Positions 7,986 through 17,232 are shown, counted from the stretch's first letter. The stretch is DNA of 64,000 bases from Kitasatospora cineracea (GCF_003751605.1 NZ_RJVJ01000001.1:2294001-2358000), one strand, 5' to 3'. Notes: a model not told the origin generated them from the sequence alone. Translations and numbers: made by a program.

Positions 7986-10420
7986 GTGCCGAGGCCATGA
8001 GCGCCGGGGCAGCGGGCGCGGAGGCGGCGGGCGGCAGGGCGGCCAGCGCGGAGGTGACGCTGCTCGGGGTGCGCCACCACGGCCCCGGCTCGGCCCGCGC
8101 GGTGGCCGCCGCGCTGGCCGCCCTGCAGCCCGACGCGGTGCTGATCGAGGGCCCGCCGGAGGCCGACGGGCTGGTCGCGGCCGCCGCCGAGAAGGAGATG
8201 GTGCCGCCGGTCGCGCTGCTCGCCCACGTCGCCGACGACCCGGCGCGGGCCGCGTTCTGGCCGTTCGCCGAGTTCTCGCCCGAGTGGGTGGCGCTGCGGC
8301 ACGCGCTGGACGCGGGCGTGCCCGTCCGGTTCATCGACCTGCCCGCCGCGCAGAGCCTCGCGCTCGGCCCGCGCGGCGCCCGCGACGACGGCCCGCCCGC
8401 GGACGGCGACGGAACCGTTACCGGCGGGGGCGACACGTCCGGCCGTGACGGCGCGTCAGAAGAGGGGGAGGGGTCGGGAGTGCCGGGGGGCACTTCCGGG
8501 CCCGCGCCCGTCGACCCGATCGCCGAACTCGCCGCCGCCGCCGGCCACCTCGACCCGGAGTCCTGGTGGGAGGACGCGGTCGAGCACCGCACCCCCGACG
8601 GCGACCCTCTGGCCCCGTTCGCCGCCCTCGCCGAGGCGATGGCCGCGCTGCGCGAGCACCACCCCGCCGAGCGGCGCGACCTGGTCCGCGAGGCCGCCAT
8701 GCGCCAGCAGGTCCGGGCCGCCCGCCGGGCCGGGCACCGGCGGATCGCCGTGGTCTGCGGCGCCTGGCACGTCCCGGCGCTCGCCGCGATGCCCACCGTC
8801 GCGCACGACCGGGCCCTGCTCGCCGAACTGCCCAAGAAGCTCAAGGTCGAGCTGACCTGGGTGCCGTGGACGCACCGCCGGCTGTCCCAGCACACCGGCT
8901 ACGGCGCGGGCATCGACTCGCCCGGCTGGTACCACCACCTGTTCACCTCCCCCGAGCAGCCGGTCGCCCGCTGGATGACCAAGGTCGCCGAACTGCTCCG
9001 CGCCGAGGACCACCCGGTCTCCTCCGCGCACGTCATCGAGGCGGTCCGGCTCGCCGACACCCTCGCCGCGGTGCGCGGCCGCCCGCTGCCCGGCCTCACC
9101 GAGACCCTGGACGCGGTGCGCGCCGTGATGTGCGACGGCTCGGACGTCGCGCTCGCCCTGGTGCACCGGCGCCTGGTGGTCGGCGACGCGCTCGGCGAGG
9201 TCCCCGACTCGGTGCCCGCCGTCCCGCTCCAGCGCGACCTCACCCGCCTGCAGCGCACCCTGCGGCTCAAGCCCGAGGCCGAACCCCGGGACCTCGTCCT
9301 CGACCTGCGCAAGGACCTCGACGGCGAGCGCTCCCGGCTGCTGCACCGGCTGCGGCTGCTCGGCCTGCACTGGGGCCGCCCCTCCCGGGACGGCGTCAAC
9401 TCCACCGGCACCTTCCGGGAGACCTGGCAGCTGTGCTGGGAGCCGGAGTTCTCGGTCCGGCTGGTCGAGGCCGGCCAGTGGGGCACCACCGTGCGCTCCG
9501 CCGCCACCGGCAAGGCCGTCGCCGACGCCGCGAACGCCGAACTCACCGCCCTGACCGCGCTCGCCGAGCAGTGCCTGCTGGCCGACCTGCCCGACGCGCT
9601 GCCCGAGGTGATGCGGGCCCTCGCCGACCGCGCCGCGCTCGACACCGACGCCGGGCACCTGGCCGCCGCGCTCCCCGCCCTGGTCCGCACCCTGCGCTAC
9701 GGCGACGTCCGGGCCACCGACACCAGCGCCCTCACCGCCGTCGCGCACGGCCTCGCCGAACGCCTCAGCCTCGCCCTGCCCGCCGCCTGCACCGGCCTCG
9801 ACGCGGACGGCGCCACCGCCCGCCGGGCCGAACTCGACGCCGTCCACCAGGCGATCGCCCTGCTCGGCGGCGACACCGCCGAACGCTGGGCCGGCGCCCT
9901 GGCCGCACTCGCCGCCCGCGAACCGCACGGCGGCCCCGCCACCGGCGTCCCCGGCCTGCTGCGCGGCCGCGCGGTGCGACTGCTGCTGGACGACGGACGG
10001 CTGGACGCCGAGGAGGCCGGCCGGCGGCTCGGGCTGGTGCTCTCCACCGCCTCCGAACCGGCCGACGCCGGCGGCTGGGTCGAGGGCTTCGTCTCCGGCG
10101 GCGGCGCACTGCTGCTGCACGACCCGACGCTGCTCGGCCTGCTCGACGCCTGGCTGTGCGGGGTGCCGGCCGACGCCTTCACCGACCTGCTGCCGGTGCT
10201 GCGCCGCACCTTCTCCTCGCTGGAGACGGGCGTCCGCCACACCATCGGCTCCCGGGTCGCGGCCGGCCCGCTCACGGCTCCCGCGGGGGGCTCCGCCCCG
10301 AGCGCCCCGCTCGACGAGGAGCGCGCCGACGCGACCACGGAGGTGCTGGCCCTCCTGCTGGGCGTGCAGGTCCCGCAGCCGCGCATCCCGCGCCAGACGG
10401 ACCGCCGGGCCACCGCCTGA
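7982..10420 (+). CDS. DUF5682 family protein (YehM-like)
   Basis: An 812-aa protein. Near the N-terminus VTLLGVRHHGPGSARAV and VLIEGPPEADG are followed after about 200 residues by VVCGAWHVPALA. The spaced GxRHH, IEG and GAWH motifs recall the TraB/TIKI-ChaN-EreA group of metal-dependent hydrolase-like domains. That link is my inference. Between them a Gly/Ser/Asp-rich insert (about residues 135-180) looks disordered. The C-terminal half is helical and repeat-like. No signal peptide is seen. GTG 7982 overlaps the ATPase stop by four bases. It is the central gene of an AAA-DUF5682-VWA operon and could be the effector or client of the ATPase. Confidence 0.83.
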   Translation: MSAEAMSAGAAGAEAAGGRAASAEVTLLGVRHHGPGSARAVAAALAALQPDAVLIEGPPEADGLVAAAAEKEMVPPVALLAHVADDPARAAFWPFAEFSPEWVALRHALDAGVPVRFIDLPAAQSLALGPRGARDDGPPADGDGTVTGGGDTSGRDGASEEGEGSGVPGGTSGPAPVDPIAELAAAAGHLDPESWWEDAVEHRTPDGDPLAPFAALAEAMAALREHHPAERRDLVREAAMRQQVRAARRAGHRRIAVVCGAWHVPALAAMPTVAHDRALLAELPKKLKVELTWVPWTHRRLSQHTGYGAGIDSPGWYHHLFTSPEQPVARWMTKVAELLRAEDHPVSSAHVIEAVRLADTLAAVRGRPLPGLTETLDAVRAVMCDGSDVALALVHRRLVVGDALGEVPDSVPAVPLQRDLTRLQRTLRLKPEAEPRDLVLDLRKDLDGERSRLLHRLRLLGLHWGRPSRDGVNSTGTFRETWQLCWEPEFSVRLVEAGQWGTTVRSAATGKAVADAANAELTALTALAEQCLLADLPDALPEVMRALADRAALDTDAGHLAAALPALVRTLRYGDVRATDTSALTAVAHGLAERLSLALPAACTGLDADGATARRAELDAVHQAIALLGGDTAERWAGALAALAAREPHGGPATGVPGLLRGRAVRLLLDDGRLDAEEAGRRLGLVLSTASEPADAGGWVEGFVSGGGALLLHDPTLLGLLDAWLCGVPADAFTDLLPVLRRTFSSLETGVRHTIGSRVAAGPLTAPAGGSAPSAPLDEERADATTEVLALLLGVQVPQPRIPRQTDRRATA

Positions 10421-10474
10421 CCGGCCCGCGGGATCCGCTGCGGCGCTGCCCCGACCTCCCCCCTGTTCCCTTCC

Positions 10475-10514
10475 GCTTCGCGCAGTTCCCCGCGCCCCTG
10501 ACGGGGCGCGGGGG
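10475..10514. repeat. Dispersed intergenic hairpin repeat, copy 1
   Basis: GCGCAGTTCCCCGCGCCCCT followed by GACGGGGCGCGGGG. CCCCGCGCCCC (10488-10498) pairs perfectly with 10503-10513 over a 4-nt loop. Related copies lie at 17105-17232, 29162-29200 and 57284-57324. Here it sits inside the DUF5682-VWA spacer, so it may lower VWA transcription or define an RNA end. Confidence 0.75.
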
Positions 10515-10568
10515 TTGGGCAGGGCGGTCTTCGACCGGCCCGATGGGCAAGCCAAGGAGTGAAAGAAG

Positions 10569-11702
10569 ATGACTGTCCGTCAGGACGATGAGCGGATGCG
10601 GCGCTGGCGGCTGGTGCTGGGCAGCGACGGGGACGGCACGGGGGTGCGGCTGACCGGGCGGGACGCGGCGATGGACGGGGCGCTGGGGGCGCTGTACCGG
10701 GAGGACGGGAAGCGCTCGGCGGGGCTCGGCGGGTCGGCGCCGAAGGTGGCGCGCTGGCTGGGGGATATCCGGGAGTACTTCCCGACCAGCGTGGTGCGGC
10801 TGATGCAGCAGGACGCGATCTCCCGCCTCGGCCTGGACCGGCTGCTGCTGGAGCCGGAGATGCTGGCCGCCGTCGAACCGGACGTGCACCTGGTGGGGAC
10901 GCTGCTGTCGCTGAAGCACGCGCTGCCGGAGACCACCCGGGAGACGGCCCGGGCGGTGGTCGGCAAGGTGGTGGCGGAGCTGGAGCGCCGGCTCGCCGAC
11001 AAGACCCGTTCGACGGTCGGCGGGGCGCTGGACCGCAGCGCCCGGGTGAACCGGCCCCGGCACCGGGACATCGACTGGGACCGCACCATCCGGGCCAACC
11101 TGTCGAAGTACCTGCCGGAGTACCGCACGGTGGTGCCGGAGCGGCTGGTCGGCTACGCGCGGGCCCAGCGGGCGGTGAAGAAGGACGTCATCCTGTGCAT
11201 CGACCAGTCGGGGTCGATGGCGCCGTCGGTGGTGCACTCGGCGGTGTTCGGCGCGGTGCTGGCGTCGATGCCGAGCCTGGACACCCGGCTGGTGGTGTTC
11301 GACACCTCGGTGGTCGACCTGACCGAGCAGCTGAGCGACCCGGTGGACGTCCTGTTCGCCACCCAGCTGGGCGGCGGCACCGACATCAACCGGGCGCTGG
11401 CGTACTGCCAGTCGAAGATCAGCCGGCCGTCCGAGACGATCGTGGTCCTGATCAGCGACCTGTACGAGGGCGGGATCCGCGACGAGATGCTGAAGCGGGT
11501 CGCGGCGATGAAGGCCGCGGGGGTGCAGTTCATCGCGCTGCTGGCGCTGTCCGACGAGGGCGCCCCGGCGTACGACCACGCGCACGCGCAGGCGCTGGCG
11601 GAGCTGGGGGCCCCGGCGTTCGCCTGCACGCCGGACGCGTTCCCGGAGATCATGGCGGCGGCGATCGAGAAGCGTCCGCTGCCGGTGCCCGACCGGGGGT
11701 GA
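10569..11702 (+). CDS. VWA domain protein (YehP/CoxE-like)
   Basis: A 377-aa protein with a helical N-terminal domain and a C-terminal von Willebrand A domain. The MIDAS is complete: IDQSGSM (D212, S214, S216), GGGTDINRAL giving the threonine, and LISDLYEGG giving the later aspartate. So it should bind Mg or Mn. It has no signal peptide or membrane helix, so it is cytoplasmic. ATG 10569 follows AAGGAG (10555-10560). It lies 148 bp after DUF5682, with a hairpin repeat in the spacer. Known: CoxE-type VWA proteins act with MoxR ATPases. Inferred: it couples the ATPase at 6888 to its target, perhaps with the SWIM and DUF5691 proteins. Confidence 0.88.
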   Translation: MTVRQDDERMRRWRLVLGSDGDGTGVRLTGRDAAMDGALGALYREDGKRSAGLGGSAPKVARWLGDIREYFPTSVVRLMQQDAISRLGLDRLLLEPEMLAAVEPDVHLVGTLLSLKHALPETTRETARAVVGKVVAELERRLADKTRSTVGGALDRSARVNRPRHRDIDWDRTIRANLSKYLPEYRTVVPERLVGYARAQRAVKKDVILCIDQSGSMAPSVVHSAVFGAVLASMPSLDTRLVVFDTSVVDLTEQLSDPVDVLFATQLGGGTDINRALAYCQSKISRPSETIVVLISDLYEGGIRDEMLKRVAAMKAAGVQFIALLALSDEGAPAYDHAHAQALAELGAPAFACTPDAFPEIMAAAIEKRPLPVPDRG

Positions 11703-12046
11703 GCGGGGCGGTCCGGGGCCGGTCAAGGGGCGCGGTACCCACCCGTCCGGGTGAAGCGGTGGTGGGCCTCACCACTGCGCGCCCCCGCTGGTGAGGGGCC
11801 CGGACCGGGGCGGTTGTGACGGTTCTCACCAAGGCGGACCCGGCCCCGGGCGAAACACGCCGGTCGTCCGGGGATAACCTGCCATGCGGACGTGACGCGC
11901 GTGTTGATTGACGATGCGCCCGGCAACTGCGTGGGCCGCAAGGCCGTACATCTGCGTACCCGCTCAGTGTCGACGACCCGCAGCGAAGATCCTGCCGTGG
12001 CACGCTCGTAGAGACACATTCCGCGACCACGAACAAGGACAAACAC
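11703..12046. other. Non-coding region before sucC
   Basis: These 344 bp have no convincing gene. GTGGTG (11759-11764) and CACCAC (11770-11775) form a weak hairpin that may end the VWA transcript. TTGATT (11905) and TTGACG (11909) are possible -35 elements, but no good -10 lies at the right distance. The region should hold the sucCD promoter; I cannot place it. Confidence 0.4.
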
Positions 12047-13219
12047 GTGGACCTGTTCGAGTACCAGGCGAGGGACCTCTTCGCCAAGCACGGCGTACCC
12101 GTGCTTGACGGCGATGTCATCGAGACCGCCGCAGACGCTGCCGCCATCGCGGAGCGCTTCGGCGGCCGAGCCGTCGTCAAGGCTCAGGTGAAGGTGGGTG
12201 GCCGAGGCAAGGCCGGTGGCGTGAAGCTCGCGTCCGACCCGCAGGACGCCGTGGCCAAGGCCGAGGCGATCCTCGGCATGGACATCAAGGGCCACACCGT
12301 CCACAAGGTCATGCTGGCCCAGACCGCGGACATCAAGGAGGAGTACTACGTCTCCTTCCTGCTCGACCGCACCAACCGCACCTTCCTGGCGATGGCCAGC
12401 GTCGAGGGCGGCGTGGAGATCGAGGTCGTGGCCGAGGAGAACCCGGACGCGCTGGCCAAGATCCCGGTCGACGCGAACGAGGGCGTGACTCCGGAGAAGG
12501 CCGCCGAGATCGTCGCCGCCGCGAAGTTCCCGGCCGAGATCGCCGACCAGGTCGCCGACGTCCTGCAGAAGCTCTGGGTGGTCTTCGTCAAGGAGGACGC
12601 CCTCCTGGTCGAGGTCAACCCGCTGATCAAGTCCGGCGAGGGCAAGATCATCGCCCTGGACGGCAAGGTCTCCCTGGACGAGAACGCCGAGTTCCGCCAG
12701 CCCGAGCACGAGGCGCTCGAGGACAAGGCCGCCGCCAACCCGCTCGAGGCGGCGGCGAAGGCCAAGGGCCTGAACTACGTCAAGCTCGACGGCCAGGTCG
12801 GCATCATCGGCAACGGCGCGGGCCTCGTCATGAGCACCCTGGACGTCGTCGCGTACGCCGGTGAGAACCACGGCGGCGTGAAGCCGGCCAACTTCCTCGA
12901 CATCGGCGGCGGCGCGTCCGCCGAGGTGATGGCGAACGGCCTGGAGATCATCCTGGGCGACACCGACGTCAAGTCGGTCTTCGTCAACGTCTTCGGCGGC
13001 ATTACCGCCTGTGACGCGGTCGCCAACGGCATCGTGCAGGCCCTCGCGCTCCTGGAGAGCAAGGGCGAGGCCGTCACCAAGCCGCTGGTCGTCCGCCTGG
13101 ACGGCAACAACGCGGAGCTCGGTCGCCAGATCCTGACCGACGCCAACCACCCGCTGGTGCAGCAGGTGGACACCATGGACGGCGCCGCTGACCGCGCCGC
13201 CGAGCTGGCCAACAAGTAA
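12047..13219 (+). CDS. sucC: Succinyl-CoA synthetase (ADP-forming), beta subunit
   Basis: A 390-aa protein of normal length. It starts [19 protein letters not shown], the SucC signature. The ATP-grasp domain follows, with [20 protein letters not shown] for nucleotide binding and LLVEVNPLI for metal binding. The C-terminal ligase domain carries [12 protein letters not shown] and [12 protein letters not shown]. With SucD it converts succinyl-CoA, ADP and phosphate to succinate, CoA and ATP in the TCA cycle. The GTG start lies behind AAGGA. sucD follows after 19 bp, so the subunits are co-transcribed. Confidence 0.98.
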   Translation: MDLFEYQARDLFAKHGVPVLDGDVIETAADAAAIAERFGGRAVVKAQVKVGGRGKAGGVKLASDPQDAVAKAEAILGMDIKGHTVHKVMLAQTADIKEEYYVSFLLDRTNRTFLAMASVEGGVEIEVVAEENPDALAKIPVDANEGVTPEKAAEIVAAAKFPAEIADQVADVLQKLWVVFVKEDALLVEVNPLIKSGEGKIIALDGKVSLDENAEFRQPEHEALEDKAAANPLEAAAKAKGLNYVKLDGQVGIIGNGAGLVMSTLDVVAYAGENHGGVKPANFLDIGGGASAEVMANGLEIILGDTDVKSVFVNVFGGITACDAVANGIVQALALLESKGEAVTKPLVVRLDGNNAELGRQILTDANHPLVQQVDTMDGAADRAAELANK

Positions 13220-13238
13220 GGAAGGGGACTTCAACACC

Positions 13239-14129
13239 ATGGCTATCTTCCTTACCAAGGACAGCAAGGTCATCGTCCAGGGCATGACCGGCTCCGAGGG
13301 CATGAAGCACACGCGCCGCATGCTCGCCTCCGGCACCCAGATCGTCGGCGGCGTGAACCCGCGCAAGGCCGGCACCACCGTGGACGTGGACGGCACCGAG
13401 GTGCCGGTGTTCGGCACCGTGGTCGAGGCGATCGAGAAGACCGGTGCCGACGTCACCGTCATCTTCGTCCCGCCGGCGTTCACCAAGTCCGCCGTGATCG
13501 AGGCCATCGACGCCGAGATCGGCCTCGCCGTGGTCATCACCGAGGGCGTGCCGGTGCACGACACCGCCGCGTTCTGGGCCCACGCCGGCGCCAAGGGCAA
13601 CAAGACCCGCATCATCGGCCCGAACTGCCCCGGCCTGATCAGCCCCGGACAGTCCAACGCGGGCATCATCCCGGCCAACATCACCGGCCCGGGCAAGATC
13701 GGTCTGGTGTCGAAGTCCGGCACCCTGACCTACCAGCTCATGTACGAGCTCCGTGACCTCGGCTTCTCCTCCGCGGTGGGCATCGGTGGCGACCCCGTCA
13801 TCGGCACCACCCACATCGACGCCCTCAAGGCGTTCCAGGAGGACCCGGAGACCGAGCTCATCGTCATGATCGGCGAGATCGGCGGCGACGCCGAGGAGCG
13901 GGCCGCGGCCTACATCGCCGAGCACGTCACCAAGCCGGTCGTCGGCTACGTCGCGGGCTTCACCGCGCCCGAGGGCAAGACCATGGGCCACGCCGGCGCC
14001 ATCGTCTCCGGCTCCTCCGGCACCGCCCAGGCGAAGAAGGAGGCCCTCGAGGCCGCCGGCGTCAAGGTCGGCAAGACGCCGTCCGAGACCGCCCGCCTGG
14101 CCCGCGAGCTGATCGCCGCCGCGAAGTAA
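13239..14129 (+). CDS. sucD: Succinyl-CoA synthetase, alpha subunit
   Basis: A 296-aa protein. The N-terminal CoA-binding Rossmann domain has [29 protein letters not shown] and [12 protein letters not shown] lead to the catalytic part. [13 protein letters not shown] holds the histidine phosphorylated during catalysis. It forms the heterodimer with SucC encoded just upstream. The start follows AAGGAAGGGG. In Mycobacterium and Streptomyces the sucCD pair lies close to perM and purNH, as it does here. Confidence 0.98.
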   Translation: MAIFLTKDSKVIVQGMTGSEGMKHTRRMLASGTQIVGGVNPRKAGTTVDVDGTEVPVFGTVVEAIEKTGADVTVIFVPPAFTKSAVIEAIDAEIGLAVVITEGVPVHDTAAFWAHAGAKGNKTRIIGPNCPGLISPGQSNAGIIPANITGPGKIGLVSKSGTLTYQLMYELRDLGFSSAVGIGGDPVIGTTHIDALKAFQEDPETELIVMIGEIGGDAEERAAAYIAEHVTKPVVGYVAGFTAPEGKTMGHAGAIVSGSSGTAQAKKEALEAAGVKVGKTPSETARLARELIAAAK

Positions 14130-14132
14130 GCG

Positions 14133-14153
14133 GTAGCAGGTAGCAGGTAGCAG
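14133..14153. repeat. Triplicated 7-bp tandem repeat
   Basis: Three exact copies of GTAGCAG start four bases after the sucD stop and precede the terminator. Such short tandem arrays can change copy number by slippage; none of it is coding. Confidence 0.8.
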
Positions 14154-14159
14154 TACGGC

Positions 14160-14200
14160 GGAGGCGCCGCGCACCGTTCGTGACGGTGGGCGGCGCCTCC
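14160..14200. terminator. Bidirectional terminator after sucD
   Basis: GGAGGCGCCGC (14160-14170) pairs with 14190-14200 and CACCGT (14072-77 within the arm, at 14172-14177) pairs with 14183-14188, with a one-base bulge on each side. It separates convergent sucD and the HTH-regulator gene. Confidence 0.8.
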
Positions 14201-14237
14201 GGCGTTCCCGGGGTCGGTCGGGTCCGGCCGACCCCGG

Positions 14238-15686
14238 TCAGGGCGTGCGCGGCGGGCCGCAGTGTTCGACCGGGCCGCACGGGCCCGCCAGCGGCGGCGG
14301 CAGCGGGCGGCGCTCCGGCGGGGGCGCGGCGAACAGCGGGCGGCGGGCCGCGAACGGGCCGGGCGGCAGCGCGTCCGGGCCCGGCAGGTCCGCGGTGGCG
14401 GCCGGGGCCAGCGGCGGCGGCAGCGGGCCGACCGGGCCGCCGGCCACCCGGACCGGGACCCCGGGCGTCGGCCCGCACCACGGCGTCCGCAGCCCCGGCG
14501 CGCCGTCCGGAGCCGCCGGACCGGCGCTGCCCGAACCGGCCGAGGTGCAGGCCGTCTGCCGCACCGGCTCCGGCCGGACCATCCCGGACGGGCCAACCCC
14601 CAGCAGGGTGGCCGCGATCGCCCCGCCCACCACGGCCGTCAGCGCCGCCGCCGCGCCCGTCACCAGGCCGGTGTGCAGCCGGCTGTCCGCCACCAGCCGC
14701 GCCGTGGACGGCAGCCGCGGGCCCGGGCAGCCGTGCACCGCCGCCCGGTGCAGCAGCTCCGCCAGCCGCTCCGCGAACCCCGGCTCCTCCGGGTCCGCGC
14801 CGACCAGCGCCGGCACCTCCAGGGCCAGCGCGGCCCGGGCCGCCCGCACCCGGCCCGCGGCGGCCGCCGTGCTCGACTCCACCTCCACCGCGACCTGCTC
14901 CACCGGCAGGCCCAGCGTGTCGTGCAGCACCAGCGCCCGCCGCCGCGGCCGCGACAGCCGCAGCAGCGCCTTCACCAGCGCCCGGTCGCGGTGGGTCAGC
15001 TTCTGCGGCGGCTCGGGCGGTTCGGGCGCGCCCGCCGCGTCGACCGCGATCCGGCGCCGCGGCCACCGCAGCAGGTGCGCCCGCCGCGGGCCGCCCCGGT
15101 GCCAGGGCGACAGCGCCAGGTCGAACGCCGCCCCGCGCACCCGCCCCTCCGGGTCGGGGTCCGCCGCCACCTCCGCCCACCGGCGGGCGGCCGCGCCCAG
15201 CGCCAGGTGCACGCAGTGCACGGCGCGGTGGCGGTGGCCGGTCAGCAGGAAGGTCTGCTGGACCAGGCGGGTGTGCACCCGGGCGGCGAACTCGTCGAAG
15301 GTGGCGGGGGCGGGCTCGGCCGCGGGCTCGGGGGCGGGAGCGTCCGGGCGCGGGGGGCCGACGAACTCGGCGGCGGGCGGGGACGACGGTGCGTCGGGAG
15401 AGGGTGCCCGGGGTGCTTCCGGGGCGAGGGCGGCGAGCAGCGCGAGGGCCTCCTCGCGGTCGCGGACGCCGAGTTTGCGGATCGCCCGGTTGAGGTGGTT
15501 GCGGGCGGTGCTGGGGGCGACGCCCAGGTGCCGGGCCGTCGCGCGCAGGTCGTCGCCGGCGGCCAGCCGGGCCAGGGCCTGGGCCTCGTGCGGGGCGAGG
15601 CGGCGGAGCAGGAGTTCGGCGTCCTCGCGGGCCCTGGGCGAGGTTCCGATGGTCGGCTCGGGCTCGGCGGTCGAGGGCGAGGTCAC
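14238..15686 (-). CDS. Membrane-anchored regulator: LuxR-type HTH, sigma-region-4-like HTH, TM helix, Pro-rich tail
   Basis: A 482-aa protein from GTG 15686, chosen because GGAGGAG lies four bases upstream. Residues about 30-87 form a LuxR/GerE-like HTH (ARHLGVAPSTARNHLNRAIR). After a Pro/Ala-rich linker, HRDRALVKALLRLSRPRRRA and LPVEQVAVEVESS look like the region-4 HTH of ECF sigma factors. Residues about 340-362 make one hydrophobic helix (GLVTGAAAALTAVVGGAIAA). About 120 Pro/Gly-rich residues follow, presumably outside the cell. Inferred: a membrane-tethered DNA-binding protein whose outer tail senses envelope state or is cleaved. It lies between sucD and perM, convergent with sucD, and is divergent from perM. 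Confidence 0.7.
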   Translation of the reverse strand: MTSPSTAEPEPTIGTSPRAREDAELLLRRLAPHEAQALARLAAGDDLRATARHLGVAPSTARNHLNRAIRKLGVRDREEALALLAALAPEAPRAPSPDAPSSPPAAEFVGPPRPDAPAPEPAAEPAPATFDEFAARVHTRLVQQTFLLTGHRHRAVHCVHLALGAAARRWAEVAADPDPEGRVRGAAFDLALSPWHRGGPRRAHLLRWPRRRIAVDAAGAPEPPEPPQKLTHRDRALVKALLRLSRPRRRALVLHDTLGLPVEQVAVEVESSTAAAAGRVRAARAALALEVPALVGADPEEPGFAERLAELLHRAAVHGCPGPRLPSTARLVADSRLHTGLVTGAAAALTAVVGGAIAATLLGVGPSGMVRPEPVRQTACTSAGSGSAGPAAPDGAPGLRTPWCGPTPGVPVRVAGGPVGPLPPPLAPAATADLPGPDALPPGPFAARRPLFAAPPPERRPLPPPLAGPCGPVEHCGPPRTP

Positions 15687-15768
15687 CGGTCTCCTCCGTG
15701 GCGTCCGGGGCGGGTCCGTGCCGGAAAAAGGCACATGTACTGATAATCCGGGACACGGCGAAGGTTCG

Positions 15769-15790
15769 CCCGTTGACACCCCTCAACGGG
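15769..15790. promoter_or_regulatory. Inverted repeat in the regulator-perM divergent spacer
   Basis: CCCGTTGA (15769-15776) and TCAACGGG (15783-15790) are perfect 8-bp arms six bases apart. The left arm runs into TTGACA (15773-15778), a -35-like hexamer pointing to perM. A factor bound here could control perM; the adjacent HTH protein is an obvious candidate. Confidence 0.5.
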
Positions 15791-15803
15791 TGGCCTTGGC
15801 AGC

Positions 15804-17084
15804 ATGAGGGCCATGACGCAGCTGATGGGCCGTCCGATCCTGGGCCTGCCGAGCGACTTGGACAGTCGCTCCACCCTCACCGACCTGCTCACCGGCGTCC
15901 GCACCGCGCTGCTCACCCTGTCCGTGGTCGCCGCCCCGGTGTTCGGCCTGTGGGTGCTGGCCCCGTACGGCGACGACACGGCGCAGGACGCCGCCCGGGC
16001 CGTCTTCGGGCTCTGGCTGCTCGGCCACGGCGCCCCCCTGGCCCGCGGCCCGCAGGACGCCCCGGTGACCGTCGCCCCGCTGCTGCTCACCGCCGTCACC
16101 GCCGTGCTGCTCTCCCGGGCCGGACACCGCCAGGCCCGGCGCGCCCGGGGGCGCGGATGGGTCCGCTGGCGCTCCCCGCTCACCGTGTACGCCGGGTACC
16201 TGCTGGTCGCGGCCCTCGCCGTCGCCCAGTGCACCGACCCGCGGGCCCTGCTGCACTCCCGGGCGGTCGCCGACCTCGCCGCCGTCGCCCTGCTCGCCGC
16301 CGCCGGGCTCGGCCACGGCCTGTGGTCCGGCCTCGGCCGCCCCTGGGCCCTGCCCCGGCTGCCGCTTCCGTCCGCGTACTGGCCGGACGGCGCCGGGGCC
16401 GCCGTCGGCCGGGCCCTGGCCGGCTGGCTGCTCGAGCTGACGGCCGGCGGCGGGGCGGTGTTCGCCGTCGCCGTGCTGCTCGGCTCCGCCGGACAGGACG
16501 CGCAGCGGCTCGGCGGCGGGGCGGCCGACTGGCTCGGACTGCTGCTGGCCTGCCTGCTGCTGGTGCCCAACGGGCTCCTCTGGGCCGCGAGTTACGCCCT
16601 CGGGGCGGGCTTCGCGGTCGGTACCGGCGGCCACGCCGGACCGCTCGGCACCCGGCTCGACCCCGTCCCCGACTTCCCGCTGCTCACCCTGCTGCCCGCC
16701 GACCGCGGCCCCGACTGGCACCTGCTCGCCTGCGCCGCCCCGCTCGCCGCCGCGACCGCCACCGCCCTGCTGCTCGGCCGCGCCGCCACCCGCTGGACCC
16801 CGACCCAGACCGTCGCCGTCGCCGCCGCCACCGCCCTCGCCGCCGCCGGGCCCGGCCTGCTCGCCGGGTACGCCGCCGGCGGCGCGCTCGGCCCCGGCCG
16901 GATGTCCGAACTCGGCCCGGTGCCCTGGCAGTTCGCCCTCGCCCAGAGCGCCTGGCTGCTCGCCGTGGCGCTCCCGGGGGCACTGCTGCACCGCTGGTGG
17001 CTCGGCCGCCGCGGCGACGGCGCGGGCCCGGTGGTCCGGGCCCGGGTCGGGGCGTACCGGCTGGTGTGCCGCCTCGCCGCGTAG
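15804..17084 (+). CDS. perM: DUF6350 / PerM-like integral membrane protein
   Basis: A 426-aa protein with about nine or ten hydrophobic helices separated by short basic loops, e.g. LLTGVRTALLTLSVVAAPVF, VTVAPLLLTAVTAVLLSRAG and LAGWLLELTAGGGAVFAVAV. It has no signal peptide and should be an inner-membrane protein. Gene order supports the name: in M. tuberculosis perM lies between sucCD and purNH, and here it follows sucD and precedes purN after an inserted block. Known: PerM aids cell division and persistence in Mtb. No enzymatic motif is seen. ATG 15804 is used; ATG 15813 is possible. Confidence 0.78.
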   Translation: MRAMTQLMGRPILGLPSDLDSRSTLTDLLTGVRTALLTLSVVAAPVFGLWVLAPYGDDTAQDAARAVFGLWLLGHGAPLARGPQDAPVTVAPLLLTAVTAVLLSRAGHRQARRARGRGWVRWRSPLTVYAGYLLVAALAVAQCTDPRALLHSRAVADLAAVALLAAAGLGHGLWSGLGRPWALPRLPLPSAYWPDGAGAAVGRALAGWLLELTAGGGAVFAVAVLLGSAGQDAQRLGGGAADWLGLLLACLLLVPNGLLWAASYALGAGFAVGTGGHAGPLGTRLDPVPDFPLLTLLPADRGPDWHLLACAAPLAAATATALLLGRAATRWTPTQTVAVAAATALAAAGPGLLAGYAAGGALGPGRMSELGPVPWQFALAQSAWLLAVALPGALLHRWWLGRRGDGAGPVVRARVGAYRLVCRLAA

Positions 17085-17104
17085 GCGGGGGCGGAGAGGA
17101 CAGG

Positions 17105-17232
17105 CAGGGCGCGGGGAACTGGGCGCAGCGGCAGGGGAGCGTCAGCGGGACCGCGACGACGGCAATGGCCTGCTGTCGCCTGGCGATCTTGCTGCGGGTG
17201 CCCGGCCGGTCGCGCAGTTCCCCGCGCCCCTG
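17105..17232. repeat. Dispersed repeat, copies 2 and 3 in inverted orientation
   Basis: AGGGCGCGGGGAACTG (17106-17121) is an inverted copy of CAGTTCCCCGCGCCCCT (17215-17231), with one G missing. The 93 bp between them have no gene. The arms could pair as a large stem between convergent perM and the ABC permease gene. Confidence 0.72.

Noticed and set aside
8456..10555. Minus-strand frame of about 700 codons opposite DUF5682
   Set aside because: Arises from codon bias of the DUF5682 gene; no family motif and no ribosome site.
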